NCBI GenBank assembly: GCA_963719415.1
Contig: OY970383.1
Location: 1-64,000 of the forward strand
Reading direction: 5' to 3'
DNA: 64,000 bases
Source: JAPLIS01 sp963719415
GTDB lineage: Bacteria; Babelota; Babeliae; Babelales; Vermiphilaceae
The notes below the pieces were generated by a model that saw nothing but the letters and a program-made list of their open reading frames with translations, ran no database searches and was not told the origin of the DNA. A program made the position numbers and the translations under genes. Of the stretch, positions 18,140-27,042 are shown piece after piece. Position 1 is the stretch's first letter, and every line of letters begins with the position of its first letter.

Positions 18140-19882
18140 ATGAGTTCAATGACAAAAAAGATACTACTGATATGTGTGATTGGTTTGATAGGCGTTGGGT
18201 GTTATGTAGGTTACCCTTGGTTACGTCATAAGCTCAGTTATATGATAAGTTTTGGACCTGGATCTAAGAGATTAGGCAACAAAAATAGCGAAAATAAAGA
18301 TAATAGTGGAGAAAGTAATAGTGATCATATACCGACTAGCTGTTCAAAGCCTGAGTTAGATTCAGCAGTAGATCAAGTTAATGCAAATCAGGTTCAGGTT
18401 GTTGGAAAAGTTATATCAAGCGCCCAATTATGGCGACCGATTCAAGAAAAGGCTAAAGACACAGTGGTACAAATTTTTTCTCATGTTGCAGTGATGGATT
18501 TATTAAGGCCATATCGTTCTCCAACAGAGGGTTCTGGATGGGGATCAGGTTTTTTTATTGATGCTGAGGGCCATATTGTTACCAACGCTCATGTTATTAA
18601 TGAGGCTAAGTCAGTCTATATTCAGATACCTTCATTTGGTAAGCGAATTATTGATGTTGACATAGTTGGCATGAGTCCAGATCGCGATATAGCTTTATTA
18701 AAACTTACGCCAGAATCATTAGCTTTACTCAGATCTGAGTTAGGACAGGTCTCTTTTTTACCATTAGGTGATTCTGATGCGGTATTTAGATCTGATGAGG
18801 TATTAGCATTGGGATATCCTCTTGGTCAGCAATCATTAAAAAGTACCAATGGTATTGTGAGCGGACGAGAACAGGGTATGATCCAGATGTCTGCTCCGAT
18901 TAACCCAGGGAGTTCGGGCGGTCCGCTGGTAAACTCAAAAGGTCAGGTTGTTGGTATTAATTCATCCGGTGTTGTTGAAGCTCAAAATGTTGGGTATGCC
19001 AGACCAATTAATGATTTAAAAATTGTTTTGCCCGATTTAAAAAAAGTACGTATGGTTCGTAAGCCATTTTTGGGAGTTGTTTTCAATAATGCGAGCGATA
19101 CGTTGACAGAATTTTTGAACAATCCACAGCCAGGTGGTTGCTATGTGGTTGAAGTGGTCAAGGGAAGTCCGTTACAAAAAATAGGTGTCGAGTCTGGTGA
19201 CATGATATATGAAATTAATGGGTATCGAGTAGATGTTTTTGGTGAAATGTGTGTGCCATGGTGTGAAGATAAAATTACTCTTTTAGAATATGTATCACGG
19301 CTGTCTATTGGTGAAATAATTAAGATAGTGGTTTACCGTAAAGGAGAGCGTAAAGAATTTTCACTTACGTTTGGCTATGCAGAATTGCCAGCTATTCGTA
19401 AAGTTTATCCAGGATACGATGATATTGATTATGAGATTTTTGCAGGTATGGTAGTGATGCAATTAACACTCAATCATATACAATTAATAGGGCCACAAGC
19501 ACCAGGTCTTGCTATTTTTGCTGAAATGCGTCGTTCTGCTGAGCCGGTATTAGTTGTCACTCATGTATTTAGAAACTCACAGTTGTATCGAGCGCGTACC
19601 ATTAATGTTGGAAGTACCTTAAGAGAGGTAAATGGCTTCGCTGTTTCTACACTGGAAGATTTAAGAAAAGCCTTCAAAAAAGGCATGAGTAGTAAGTTTT
19701 TAACTATTCGAGCTACTGATAATGTGACTAGATCGACAGATAATATTTTTGTAGCATTGCCTCTAGAGAAAGTACTTGCTGAAGAGCCGTTGCTTGCTAA
19801 AAATTATATCTATCCGATAACTGAGCATACTAAAGAATTATTAAAAATAGCGCAAGCGCAGAAAGCTCTTGCAAAAAGCTAG
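18140..19882 (+). CDS. HtrA/DegP-family serine protease, membrane-anchored
   Basis: 580 residues. An N-terminal membrane segment (ILLICVIGLIGVGCYVGY) serves as signal or anchor, followed by an Asn/Ser-rich linker. The trypsin-like domain has an intact triad: His151 (VTNAHV), Asp183 (DRDIALLKL) and Ser259 (NPGSSGGPL). A PDZ domain follows (KPFLGVVFNN ... VVKGSPLQKIGVESGDMIYEINGY), then a second, more diverged PDZ-like region near 430-540. HtrA proteases degrade or refold damaged periplasmic proteins. A paralogue without a signal peptide lies 5.6 kb downstream. A strong terminator follows. Confidence 0.92.
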   Translation: MSSMTKKILLICVIGLIGVGCYVGYPWLRHKLSYMISFGPGSKRLGNKNSENKDNSGESNSDHIPTSCSKPELDSAVDQVNANQVQVVGKVISSAQLWRPIQEKAKDTVVQIFSHVAVMDLLRPYRSPTEGSGWGSGFFIDAEGHIVTNAHVINEAKSVYIQIPSFGKRIIDVDIVGMSPDRDIALLKLTPESLALLRSELGQVSFLPLGDSDAVFRSDEVLALGYPLGQQSLKSTNGIVSGREQGMIQMSAPINPGSSGGPLVNSKGQVVGINSSGVVEAQNVGYARPINDLKIVLPDLKKVRMVRKPFLGVVFNNASDTLTEFLNNPQPGGCYVVEVVKGSPLQKIGVESGDMIYEINGYRVDVFGEMCVPWCEDKITLLEYVSRLSIGEIIKIVVYRKGERKEFSLTFGYAELPAIRKVYPGYDDIDYEIFAGMVVMQLTLNHIQLIGPQAPGLAIFAEMRRSAEPVLVVTHVFRNSQLYRARTINVGSTLREVNGFAVSTLEDLRKAFKKGMSSKFLTIRATDNVTRSTDNIFVALPLEKVLAEEPLLAKNYIYPITEHTKELLKIAQAQKALAKS

Positions 19883-19901
19883 TTGTTTTAGGATGAAATG
19901 T

Positions 19902-19944
19902 AAACATGTTATCGAGAGCTCAAAGGGCCTTCGATAACATGTTT
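19902..19944 (+). terminator. Terminator hairpin after the first HtrA gene
   Basis: A perfect 14-bp stem (AAACATGTTATCGA at 19902-19915 with TCGATAACATGTTT at 19931-19944) encloses a 15-base loop. The T tract after it is weak. Confidence 0.75.
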
Positions 19945-20048
19945 AATTATTGGCGATTAGTAGTCGGGCGTTTGCGAAAAAGATATGAGCGTGTATCTTT
20001 AATTGTAGTGTAAGTATAAGTATAAATAGTAAAAACCAGGATTAAAAA

Positions 20049-20459
20049 ATGGCGATTAAAAAATTATCTCTTTGTTGGATTACGGTATCGGATATTGAAA
20101 AATCAAAACTGTTTTTTAAAGACACGTGTGGTCTTGATCTTTTAGAAGGATCTTCGGCTGAGCATCGATGGCTTGAATTTGCGGGAAAAGAGCATGGTGG
20201 ATTGGTGTTAGGTGTTGCTCAACTTGATGATAGTCAAGCGAGTAAAAGTATCAAAGATCAGACAGGGGTAAACGCAGTAGTTACCATGAGTGTTGATGAT
20301 ATTGTGGCTGAAAAAGCGAGCATGGAAAAAAAAGGAGTTAAGTTTATTGGGGAAATTCGAGAAGTGCCGGGTGTTGTTAAAATGGCCACTTTCTTAGATC
20401 TTGATAATAATACGTTTCAGCTTGTTCAAGAGTTAACAAAGCCACATACCTGTTGCTAG
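20049..20459 (+). CDS. Glyoxalase/VOC-superfamily protein
   Basis: 136 residues with the beta-alpha-beta-beta-beta pattern of the vicinal oxygen chelate fold: KKLSLCWITVSDIEKSKLFFKDTCGLDLLE at the start and FLDLDNNTFQLVQE at the end. The family includes glyoxalase I, fosfomycin and bleomycin resistance proteins and dioxygenases. Nothing here fixes the substrate. The C-terminal glutamate of the DxxxNxxxLVQE region fits a metal ligand. It lies between an HtrA gene and a tandem exported family with its own terminator, so it is probably transcribed alone. Confidence 0.85.
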   Translation: MAIKKLSLCWITVSDIEKSKLFFKDTCGLDLLEGSSAEHRWLEFAGKEHGGLVLGVAQLDDSQASKSIKDQTGVNAVVTMSVDDIVAEKASMEKKGVKFIGEIREVPGVVKMATFLDLDNNTFQLVQELTKPHTCC

Positions 20460-20519
20460 TTATTTTATGGTCTGTTATGGCCAGATAAGGGTATGTTTAA
20501 CATTCTTGATAATTAATTA

Positions 20520-20573
20520 ACAGAAAGTTCTGTTTTCTAGACGATCTAGATAATAGAGCTTTCTGTTTTTTTT
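20520..20573 (+). terminator. Terminator before the tandem family (copied unit)
   Basis: Arms ACAGAAAG (20520-20527) and CTTTCTGT (20559-20566), with an inner TCTAGA-type pairing, are followed by eight T. The same hairpin and flanking spacer recur at 23997-24049, so the spacer was copied with the gene units. Confidence 0.75.
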
Positions 20574-20639
20574 ATTCTTTTAGGGTTAGCTTTTTATTGT
20601 ACAAATAGAATGTTAAACTATAAAAATGCTTTATTTTGA

Positions 20640-20668
20640 TTGTGTTTATAAATAGCTAAGATTATACT
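20640..20668 (+). promoter_or_regulatory. Predicted sigma70-type promoter, paralogue 1
   Basis: TTGTGT and TATACT are separated by 17 bp. The same arrangement is kept at equivalent positions upstream of the other two paralogues (21993 and 24115), which supports its use. The 5' leader would be about 50 nt. Confidence 0.6.
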
Positions 20669-20723
20669 TATGTAACATTAACAGTATAGGTAAAAATTCA
20701 ATTTTGAGGGTTTTGGAAAAGGT

Positions 20724-21815
20724 ATGGTTATCAAAAGATTATATAAATTTTATGCGTTTTATATTTTTTTTGTAATTCAACTTTTTTTGGGAGTTATTGT
20801 TCCATTGCACGTAATAGCATCAGGTGTTGATCTTGAAGCGTTAGAAGAAGTTGAAGAAGAAACAAAAACTATAGCCCAAGACGGATTTGTGAGGCTAGGA
20901 AAAGCAATAATGAGTGATGACTTAACTGCTGTGAAGAAAGCGATTGCTGGAGGAGATGAACTATTTCGCTCATGGTATAAGGATAGTCATTTTACTCCTA
21001 CTCGGTTTGCCATATACTGCAATTGTAGTCATGATATAATTCAACTATTATATGAAAATCGTATCAAAAATGTACCCAAAGAGTATCAAAATTTAATAAT
21101 TGATGAGAATTTGTTAGCTTTTTGTTTATTTCGCACTATTGAAAAAGAGGATTGTGCTGAAAGAATAGCATTGCTTTTGAAGTTAGGGGTGATTCCACCG
21201 AAGGACTTTGCAGATACACTGGTTTGGCTATGGCAGCCTTCTTTGATACATATAGATACTGAATCTGTTTCTGGGGTAATTCAAAAACGCTTTGCAAATC
21301 AGAATTGTGGAGTTGTTTTTGATATGTTAATGAGAGGAAAAGATAGAGATATAAGAGATAGGGCAACAGGTGTTTTTAAGCGACTTAAACAAGAAGAACA
21401 GTGTGCTTTAAAGCCGTATATTTCTTTTGCCAAGGATTATAAAGCTGTGCTAGCTCTTTTTGGCGGTATTGGCGGAAGTTATGCTTTTACAGGATTTTCA
21501 CGCCCTATAGTTTCAATAGTTGCAGATTTTTTAGTAGGTGAATACGTTATTAATCGAGGTGTTTTGCCGGTTTGCCGGGCAGAGAATGGAGTTGAAGAAA
21601 GAAGGTTGTTGGGACGTCCTTCAGCTAGCTTATTAGCATCTGTAGCTTTAATTAAACGTTGTAATAAAGATGAAAAACGGGAACAAGAAGTAGCTGCGGC
21701 AAAAAAACAGTTGCTAGAAGTAGAAACAAGTCAGGATTTTTTAGTTTCATTATACATTCAAGAAAATAAAATTTTACCAAACTCCAGTGGATGCCGTTAT
21801 CCTTTGATCGATTAG
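20724..21815 (+). CDS. Exported ankyrin-like family protein, paralogue 1 of 3
   Basis: 363 residues. A signal peptide (FYAFYIFFVIQLFLGVIVPL) is followed by the family's acidic motif DLEALEEVEEETKTI. The middle has degenerate ankyrin-like pairs (LTAVKKAIAGGDELF, FTPTRFAIYCNCSHDIIQLLYEN). A conserved C-terminal module reads RLLGRPSASLLASVALIKRC, then NKDEKREQEVAAAKKQL. The start has AAAAGG upstream. The last 200 bp and the 3' spacer are nearly identical to paralogue 3 (24220-25215), indicating recent duplication or gene conversion. The function is unknown; export and ankyrin-like structure fit an envelope or host-facing binding role. Confidence 0.75.
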   Translation: MVIKRLYKFYAFYIFFVIQLFLGVIVPLHVIASGVDLEALEEVEEETKTIAQDGFVRLGKAIMSDDLTAVKKAIAGGDELFRSWYKDSHFTPTRFAIYCNCSHDIIQLLYENRIKNVPKEYQNLIIDENLLAFCLFRTIEKEDCAERIALLLKLGVIPPKDFADTLVWLWQPSLIHIDTESVSGVIQKRFANQNCGVVFDMLMRGKDRDIRDRATGVFKRLKQEEQCALKPYISFAKDYKAVLALFGGIGGSYAFTGFSRPIVSIVADFLVGEYVINRGVLPVCRAENGVEERRLLGRPSASLLASVALIKRCNKDEKREQEVAAAKKQLLEVETSQDFLVSLYIQENKILPNSSGCRYPLID

Positions 21816-21880
21816 TTAGAACTGTCAGAGATAAAAAAATCAGGGCAATTATAAGAAAATAAACAATAATTAACAGAAAC

Positions 21881-21937
21881 GTTATTGCCGTCTAGGAAGC
21901 TAGGCAAGTAGGCAATAGCTTTTTCTTGTATTTTTTT
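21881..21937 (+). terminator. Terminator after paralogue 1
   Basis: GTTATTGCC (21881-21889) pairs with GGCAATAGC (21911-21919), with an inner CTAG-type pairing, and a T-rich tract follows. Nearly identical to the hairpin after paralogue 3. Confidence 0.75.
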
Positions 21938-21992
21938 GACTGGTTTTTGCGATACAGATAGAATATTGTAACGGTAAAGCTATTTGTTTTGC

Positions 21993-22021
21993 TTGTATTT
22001 ATAAATAACCAAGATTATACT
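21993..22021 (+). promoter_or_regulatory. Predicted sigma70-type promoter, paralogue 2
   Basis: TTGTAT, a 17-bp spacer and TATACT, aligned with the promoters of paralogues 1 and 3. Confidence 0.6.
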
Positions 22022-22089
22022 TGTGTAATATAAATAAAGAAAATTTAAAAATTAACAGTATAGAAATAGATTCAGTTTTGGGGGAAGAT

Positions 22090-23946
22090 ATGGTTATCAA
22101 AAGATTAAATAAATTTTATGCGTTTTATATTTTTTTTCTAATTCAGCTACTGTTTGGAGTTATTGTTCCATTGCACGTAATGGCATCAGGTGTTGATCTT
22201 GAAGCGTTAGAAGAAGTTGAAGAAGAAACAAAAACGATAGAAGAAAGCGACATTATAGGACTAGAAGAAGCAATCATGAGCCGAAATTTAGAGGTTGTGC
22301 AAAAAGCAATTAAGAACGGAGCTAAAACATTTCGAAGAAGGTATGGTCATTGGATTTGCACTCCTATCGGGTTAGCGGTACAACGAGGGTGTGATCTGAA
22401 TATACTTCAAGCATTGCATGAGAGTGGTATAGATAATGCACATATCGAGAAATATCCAGAATATGATTTGTTAGATTGGTGCTTGAGGTTTCCTATAAAG
22501 AGCGATAAATCAGGTGAAAGAGGTAAAATTAAAATATCTTGTCCTGTTGAAAGAGCTGGTTGTGTAGAAAAAATTGAATTTTTTTTGAAGTCAGGAGTAC
22601 AGCCAGAGGAAGGATTTGTGGATTCATTGGTTAAGCGATGTCAATATTCTTTACAGAATGATGATCTTGGAGAAGTTCAAAAAAAAGTAGCTGCTAAAAA
22701 TTATGCTACTATATTTGAAATGCTTATGAAATCTCAAGATAAAGGCACAAGGGATAAGGCGATAGATGCTTTTGAGCGTCTTAAACCAGAAGAACAAAAG
22801 TTACTTAATGCTATTACTCCATTGCAATCGACAATTTCAGAAACTATAGCAGAACGGACACCTATAGGAATACATGGCGCGATTTTTGATCGTGATTTCA
22901 TTGCATTGAAGAAAGCTATTGCCAGAGGAGATAGAAAATTTTCAATGCGGTATTTATCGTTCACTCCTATTGGGTTCGCGATAAGACAAGGATGTGGTCT
23001 TGATATAATTCAACTATTATATGAGAGTGGCGTGGAAGATGAATTTGTCAATAAAAACGAAGAATATGATTTGTTAGATTGGTGTTTGAGTTATGCTAGT
23101 ATGGAGGGTAGATTGGGTTCTCTATTTTGTGGTGTTGATACAGGCAATTTTGTTGACACAATAGAATTTCTTTTGAGGTCAGGAATGCTTCCAAAAGAGG
23201 ATTTTGCCGGTAACCTAATTAGCAAATGGAGACTTTACTTGGGGGAATCAGCTTATGGATTAGTTCAAAAACAGTTAGCTAATCAAAATTGTGCGGCTGT
23301 TTTTGAGATGCTAATGAGAGGACGAAACAGAGGTGTAAGGGATAAAGCAATAGATCTTTTTAAGCACCTTAAACAAGAGGAACAGCGCCTTTTAAAACCG
23401 TATATTTCTTTCGATAATGATTATAGGGATATGTTGGCATTTGTTGCTGGAAGTAGCGTTACGGGATTATATCGCTCTATAGTTTTAGAGATAGCGAAGT
23501 TTTTAGTAGGTGAATGCGTTGCTGATCCGCATATTTTGCCCGTTTGCCGGGTAGAGAATCGAGTTGAAGAAAGAAGGCTACTGGGACGTCCTTCGGCTAG
23601 TCTACTAGCATCTGTAGCTTTAATTAAACGTTGTGAGAAAGATGAAAAACGGGGACAAGAAGAAGTAGCGGCCAAAGAAATAGTAAAACAGGTATTAGGA
23701 AGTAGTTTTATAGATTTTGAATGTGATCAATCGGTAGATGGAGAAGAGAAAGAAGCTGCAGAAAATGAGCAGTTGCTAGAAGTAGAAACAAGTTATAATT
23801 TTTTAATGCCAAATCAAGGGTTAGAATCAAGACTTACAGAACGCAGTATGTCGGCTGCGTATCAAGGGTTAGGATCATGTCTGCCAGTAGGAAGAAGCGG
23901 TTTTCTGCCGAGTCATATTCTATCACTAATGAGCTTAAAAGATTAA
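22090..23946 (+). CDS. Exported ankyrin-like family protein, paralogue 2 of 3, internally duplicated
   Basis: 618 residues from the ATG at 22090, which has GGGGGA upstream and aligns with paralogue 1; a TTG 69 bp upstream is unlikely. Signal peptide and the LEALEEVEEETKTI motif are kept. The ankyrin-like unit is present twice: GLEEAIMSRNLEVVQKAIKN ... YDLLDWCLRF, and again LKKAIARGDRKF ... YDLLDWCLSYAS, each followed by a helical block with EMLM(K/R) and RDKAID. The conserved RLLGRPSASLLASVALIKRC module comes next, then an extra tail of about 80 residues not in the paralogues (RLTERSMSAAYQGLGSCLPV). Function unknown. Confidence 0.75.
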   Translation: MVIKRLNKFYAFYIFFLIQLLFGVIVPLHVMASGVDLEALEEVEEETKTIEESDIIGLEEAIMSRNLEVVQKAIKNGAKTFRRRYGHWICTPIGLAVQRGCDLNILQALHESGIDNAHIEKYPEYDLLDWCLRFPIKSDKSGERGKIKISCPVERAGCVEKIEFFLKSGVQPEEGFVDSLVKRCQYSLQNDDLGEVQKKVAAKNYATIFEMLMKSQDKGTRDKAIDAFERLKPEEQKLLNAITPLQSTISETIAERTPIGIHGAIFDRDFIALKKAIARGDRKFSMRYLSFTPIGFAIRQGCGLDIIQLLYESGVEDEFVNKNEEYDLLDWCLSYASMEGRLGSLFCGVDTGNFVDTIEFLLRSGMLPKEDFAGNLISKWRLYLGESAYGLVQKQLANQNCAAVFEMLMRGRNRGVRDKAIDLFKHLKQEEQRLLKPYISFDNDYRDMLAFVAGSSVTGLYRSIVLEIAKFLVGECVADPHILPVCRVENRVEERRLLGRPSASLLASVALIKRCEKDEKRGQEEVAAKEIVKQVLGSSFIDFECDQSVDGEEKEAAENEQLLEVETSYNFLMPNQGLESRLTERSMSAAYQGLGSCLPVGRSGFLPSHILSLMSLKD

Positions 23947-23996
23947 ATATATTTGATAAAAATAGAGTTGTTCTTGTTTTTTTGATAATTAATTAG

Positions 23997-24049
23997 CAGA
24001 AAGTTATTGTCGTTTAGATTTTCTAGATAGCAGAGCTTTCTGTTTTTTT
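23997..24049 (+). terminator. Terminator after paralogue 2
   Basis: CAGAAAG (23997-24003) pairs with CTTTCTG (24036-24042), followed by TTTTTTT. Homologous to the hairpin at 20520-20573. Confidence 0.72.
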
Positions 24050-24114
24050 ATATTTTTATGAGCGATTTCTATGATACAAATAGAATATTGCAACAATAAA
24101 ACCATTTGTTTTGA

Positions 24115-24143
24115 TTGTGTTTATAAATAGCCAAGATTATACT
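24115..24143 (+). promoter_or_regulatory. Predicted sigma70-type promoter, paralogue 3
   Basis: TTGTGT, 17 bp, TATACT; identical boxes and spacing to paralogue 1. Confidence 0.6.
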
Positions 24144-24219
24144 TATGCAAGATAAATAAATAAAATTTAAAAATTAATAGTATAGATATAAATTCAGTTT
24201 TGGGGATTTGGGAGGAGAC

Positions 24220-25215
24220 GTGGTTATCAATAGATTAAATAAGTTTTATGGATTTTATATTTTTTTTGTAATTCTATTGGTTGGGGCTACTATTCCATTG
24301 CAAGCAATGGAATCAGTCGTTGATTTTGAAGCATTAGAAGAAGTTGAAGAAGAAACAAAAACGATAGAAGAAAGCGAAATTATACGGCTTATTAAATATG
24401 CGCTATTGGAAGAGTATAGTCTTGATGTATTTCAAGAATTATATGAGAGGGGTACGAAAGATAAATATGTCAATGAGAGAGAAGGATGTGATTTATTGGA
24501 TTGTTGTTTGTTTTTATCTAAGGCGAAGTTTATATTTGATGGTATGCCTGGGGGTATTGAGAGACTTGAAATAATAGAATTTTTTTTGAAGTCAGGACTG
24601 CGTCCAGGAAAAGATTTTGCAGATAAACTGGTTTATCTATGGCGAGGCTGTTCGTCTCTTAATGAGATTGTAGGAGGTAAATTTCCTCAAGAAAGAAGCC
24701 TATCAGATGAATATTGTGGGCTTGGTTTTGATATGTTAATGAGAGGAAAAGATAGAGATACAAGAGATAAGGCAATAGATGTTTTTAAGTGTCTTGAACA
24801 AGAGGAGCAATTGGTTTTGAAGCCGTATATTTTTTTCGATGATGATTATAAAGCTATGCTTGCACTTATGGGCGGAAGTTATGGTTTTACCGGATTGTCA
24901 GGCTCTATAGTTTTAGAGATTGCGGAGTTTTTAGTAAATAAAAGTGCTATTGATTCGAATATTAGGTCGGTTTGTCGGGCAGAGAATGGAGTTGAAGAAA
25001 GAAGGCTACTCGGACGTTCTTCAGCTAGCTTATTAGCATCTGTAGCTTTAATTAAACGTTGTAATAAAGATGAAAAACGGGAACAAGAAGTAGCTGCGGC
25101 AAAAAAACAGTTGCTAGAAGTAGAAACAAGTCAGGATTTTTTAGTTTCACCACAAATACAAGAAAATAAAATTTTAAAAGACATTAGAGGGTGTCGTTAT
25201 CCTTTGATCGATTAG
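24220..25215 (+). CDS. Exported ankyrin-like family protein, paralogue 3 of 3
   Basis: 331 residues from a GTG at 24220 that aligns with the ATG of the paralogues and has GGAGGA just upstream; a TTG at 24208 is in frame but would place the Shine-Dalgarno inside the gene. Signal peptide and FEALEEVEEETKTI motif are present. The first ankyrin-like block is shortened compared with paralogue 1. The C-terminal module (RLLGRSSASLLASVALIKRC, then NKDEKREQ) and the following spacer are nearly identical to paralogue 1. Function unknown. Confidence 0.74.
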   Translation: MVINRLNKFYGFYIFFVILLVGATIPLQAMESVVDFEALEEVEEETKTIEESEIIRLIKYALLEEYSLDVFQELYERGTKDKYVNEREGCDLLDCCLFLSKAKFIFDGMPGGIERLEIIEFFLKSGLRPGKDFADKLVYLWRGCSSLNEIVGGKFPQERSLSDEYCGLGFDMLMRGKDRDTRDKAIDVFKCLEQEEQLVLKPYIFFDDDYKAMLALMGGSYGFTGLSGSIVLEIAEFLVNKSAIDSNIRSVCRAENGVEERRLLGRSSASLLASVALIKRCNKDEKREQEVAAAKKQLLEVETSQDFLVSPQIQENKILKDIRGCRYPLID

Positions 25216-25271
25216 TTAGAACTGTCAGAGATAAAAAAATCAGGGCAATTATAAGAAAATAAACAATAATT

Positions 25272-25335
25272 AACAGAAATGTTATTGCCGTCTAGGTAGC
25301 TAGTCAAGTAGGCAATAGCTTTCTGTTTTTTTGTA
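25272..25335 (+). terminator. Terminator after paralogue 3
   Basis: An extended hairpin pairs AACAGAAA...TTATTGCC with GGCAATAGCTTTCTGTT, followed by a T run. Near copy of the hairpin after paralogue 1. Confidence 0.75.
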
Positions 25336-25464
25336 TGCTTTCTATGATAGTCTTTTTTTATTCTGATATCACACAGACGCTTTTTTTGAACAGATATTTT
25401 TTATATAAAATAGTTATCTAAGATAGTTATCTAAAATGGTTGCTTTTTAAAAAAGGGGAAGAGC

Positions 25465-26982
25465 ATGAATAAAAAAGCAGATACGCATCGAGATACACAG
25501 TTAAATCAAGAAGATATACAGGCAAAACACTGGTCATGGGAAGATTTAGATTCTTTAGCGCATAACGCCGTGGTGCAGGTTTTTGCTCAGGTTTCATCAT
25601 TTGATTGGGAGCAGCCATATAGAATAGAATCCCAATATGAAAGCCGAGGGACCGGTTTTTTTATTAATGATGAGGGGTATTTTGTTACCAATGCACATGT
25701 AGTAATGGATGCACGTTCTGTTTGGATTCATATACCAAATTTGGGTAAAGTGTCGTTGGCAGCCAAGGTTATAGGAATATGTCCAGAAGTTGATATAGCG
25801 TTGTTGCGTTTGCAAGAAGAAGCTTTAGCATTTGTTCGTAAAAACCAGGGCAACATTGTTTTTTTTGAACTTGGCGATTCTCATGCTATCAAACCGACTA
25901 CAAGAGTACTGGGATTAGGATATCCACTGGGACAAAATCATATTAAAAGTATGACAGGGGTTATTAGTGGGAGAGAATTTTTTGAAGGTAGGCCATTATT
26001 GCAAACAACTGCTCCACTTAATCCTGGTAATTCAGGCGGTCCTTTGGTTGGGATAGATGGCAAAGTATTAGGTATTTTGGTGTCAGGTGTATTGGCAGCA
26101 CAAGGAGTAGGATATGCTATTCCTATTAATGAATTCATTCTCATTTTTGATGAGCTCATCAAGGGTGGCCTGGTGTATCGACCACGATTGGGAATTATGT
26201 TGGGTTATGCTAATGATGAAAAAGCGGCTTTTTTTAATAATCCTGAGCCAGCCGGTCTTTATATAGTTAATGTATTACATGGATCTTTATGTGATATTGC
26301 AGGCATCCATGAAGGTGATATGCTCTACGCATTAAATGGTGATTCGATTAATGCATATGGTGAATCTAATTTGGAATGGAGTTTTGGAAGAGCGACTATT
26401 TTTGATATTATTGTAGGTTTAAAGACTGGTCAAAAAGTATCAATGGTGATATACAGACAAGGAAATCGCATTGAGTTTTCTTTTTTATATGAAGTGCAAA
26501 AACCATTAGCTATACGATCATTTTTTCCTGGGTATGAACCGGTTGATTATGAGGTGATGGGTGGGCTTGTTTTGATGCCGTTGACTGATAATCATATGGA
26601 AGCTTTTGGTGAATTGGCTATTGATATACTTCAATATCGATGGCCAAAGAATCGTGTAGAAGGAGCGGTGGTTATTACGTATGTGTTACCCGGTTCTTGT
26701 GCCTATCAGACATATTCGCTTGTGCAGGGAGACATAATCCAGTATGTGAATAATAGGCGAATACATGATCTTGAGTCTTTTAGGAATGCTCTTGCTTTGA
26801 GTCTTGATACTGGCCTAATATCTATAAAGACAGAGGCTAAGGCATTAGTGGTTTTTTCCCTTAAAACGCTCGTGAGTGATGAAGATCGATTGAGCAAGGA
26901 TTTTATGTATCCTATTTCTCAGACCGTGATACGCTTGCAACGAGAACTATTATCTTTAGAGTTAAAAAAAACGAGCATATAA
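25465..26982 (+). CDS. HtrA/DegP-family serine protease without a signal peptide
   Basis: 505 residues, paralogue of 18140-19882 over the protease and PDZ regions. The triad is intact: His78 (VTNAHVV), Asp110 (PEVDIALLRL) and Ser190 (NPGNSGGPL). A PDZ domain follows (RPRLGIMLGYAN ... VLHGSLCDIAGIHEGDMLYALNG), then a second PDZ-like segment (VVITYVLPGSCAYQTYSLVQ). The N-terminus (MNKKADTHRDTQLNQEDIQ) is hydrophilic with no signal or anchor. The start has a good GGGGAAGAG Shine-Dalgarno, so a missed upstream start is unlikely. It may act in the cytoplasm or leave by another route. Confidence 0.9.
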   Translation: MNKKADTHRDTQLNQEDIQAKHWSWEDLDSLAHNAVVQVFAQVSSFDWEQPYRIESQYESRGTGFFINDEGYFVTNAHVVMDARSVWIHIPNLGKVSLAAKVIGICPEVDIALLRLQEEALAFVRKNQGNIVFFELGDSHAIKPTTRVLGLGYPLGQNHIKSMTGVISGREFFEGRPLLQTTAPLNPGNSGGPLVGIDGKVLGILVSGVLAAQGVGYAIPINEFILIFDELIKGGLVYRPRLGIMLGYANDEKAAFFNNPEPAGLYIVNVLHGSLCDIAGIHEGDMLYALNGDSINAYGESNLEWSFGRATIFDIIVGLKTGQKVSMVIYRQGNRIEFSFLYEVQKPLAIRSFFPGYEPVDYEVMGGLVLMPLTDNHMEAFGELAIDILQYRWPKNRVEGAVVITYVLPGSCAYQTYSLVQGDIIQYVNNRRIHDLESFRNALALSLDTGLISIKTEAKALVVFSLKTLVSDEDRLSKDFMYPISQTVIRLQRELLSLELKKTSI

Positions 26983-27042
26983 AAAAAATTATAGAGTAAA
27001 ATGCTGATAAATAATGCCAAACAGGCTGAATAATATGCTTTG

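Noticed and set aside
17949..18155. Minus-strand hydrophobic frame of 68 codons
   Set aside because: It lies in AT-rich leader sequence where Ile/Tyr/Leu-rich frames arise by chance, overlaps the HtrA start and has no ribosome site.
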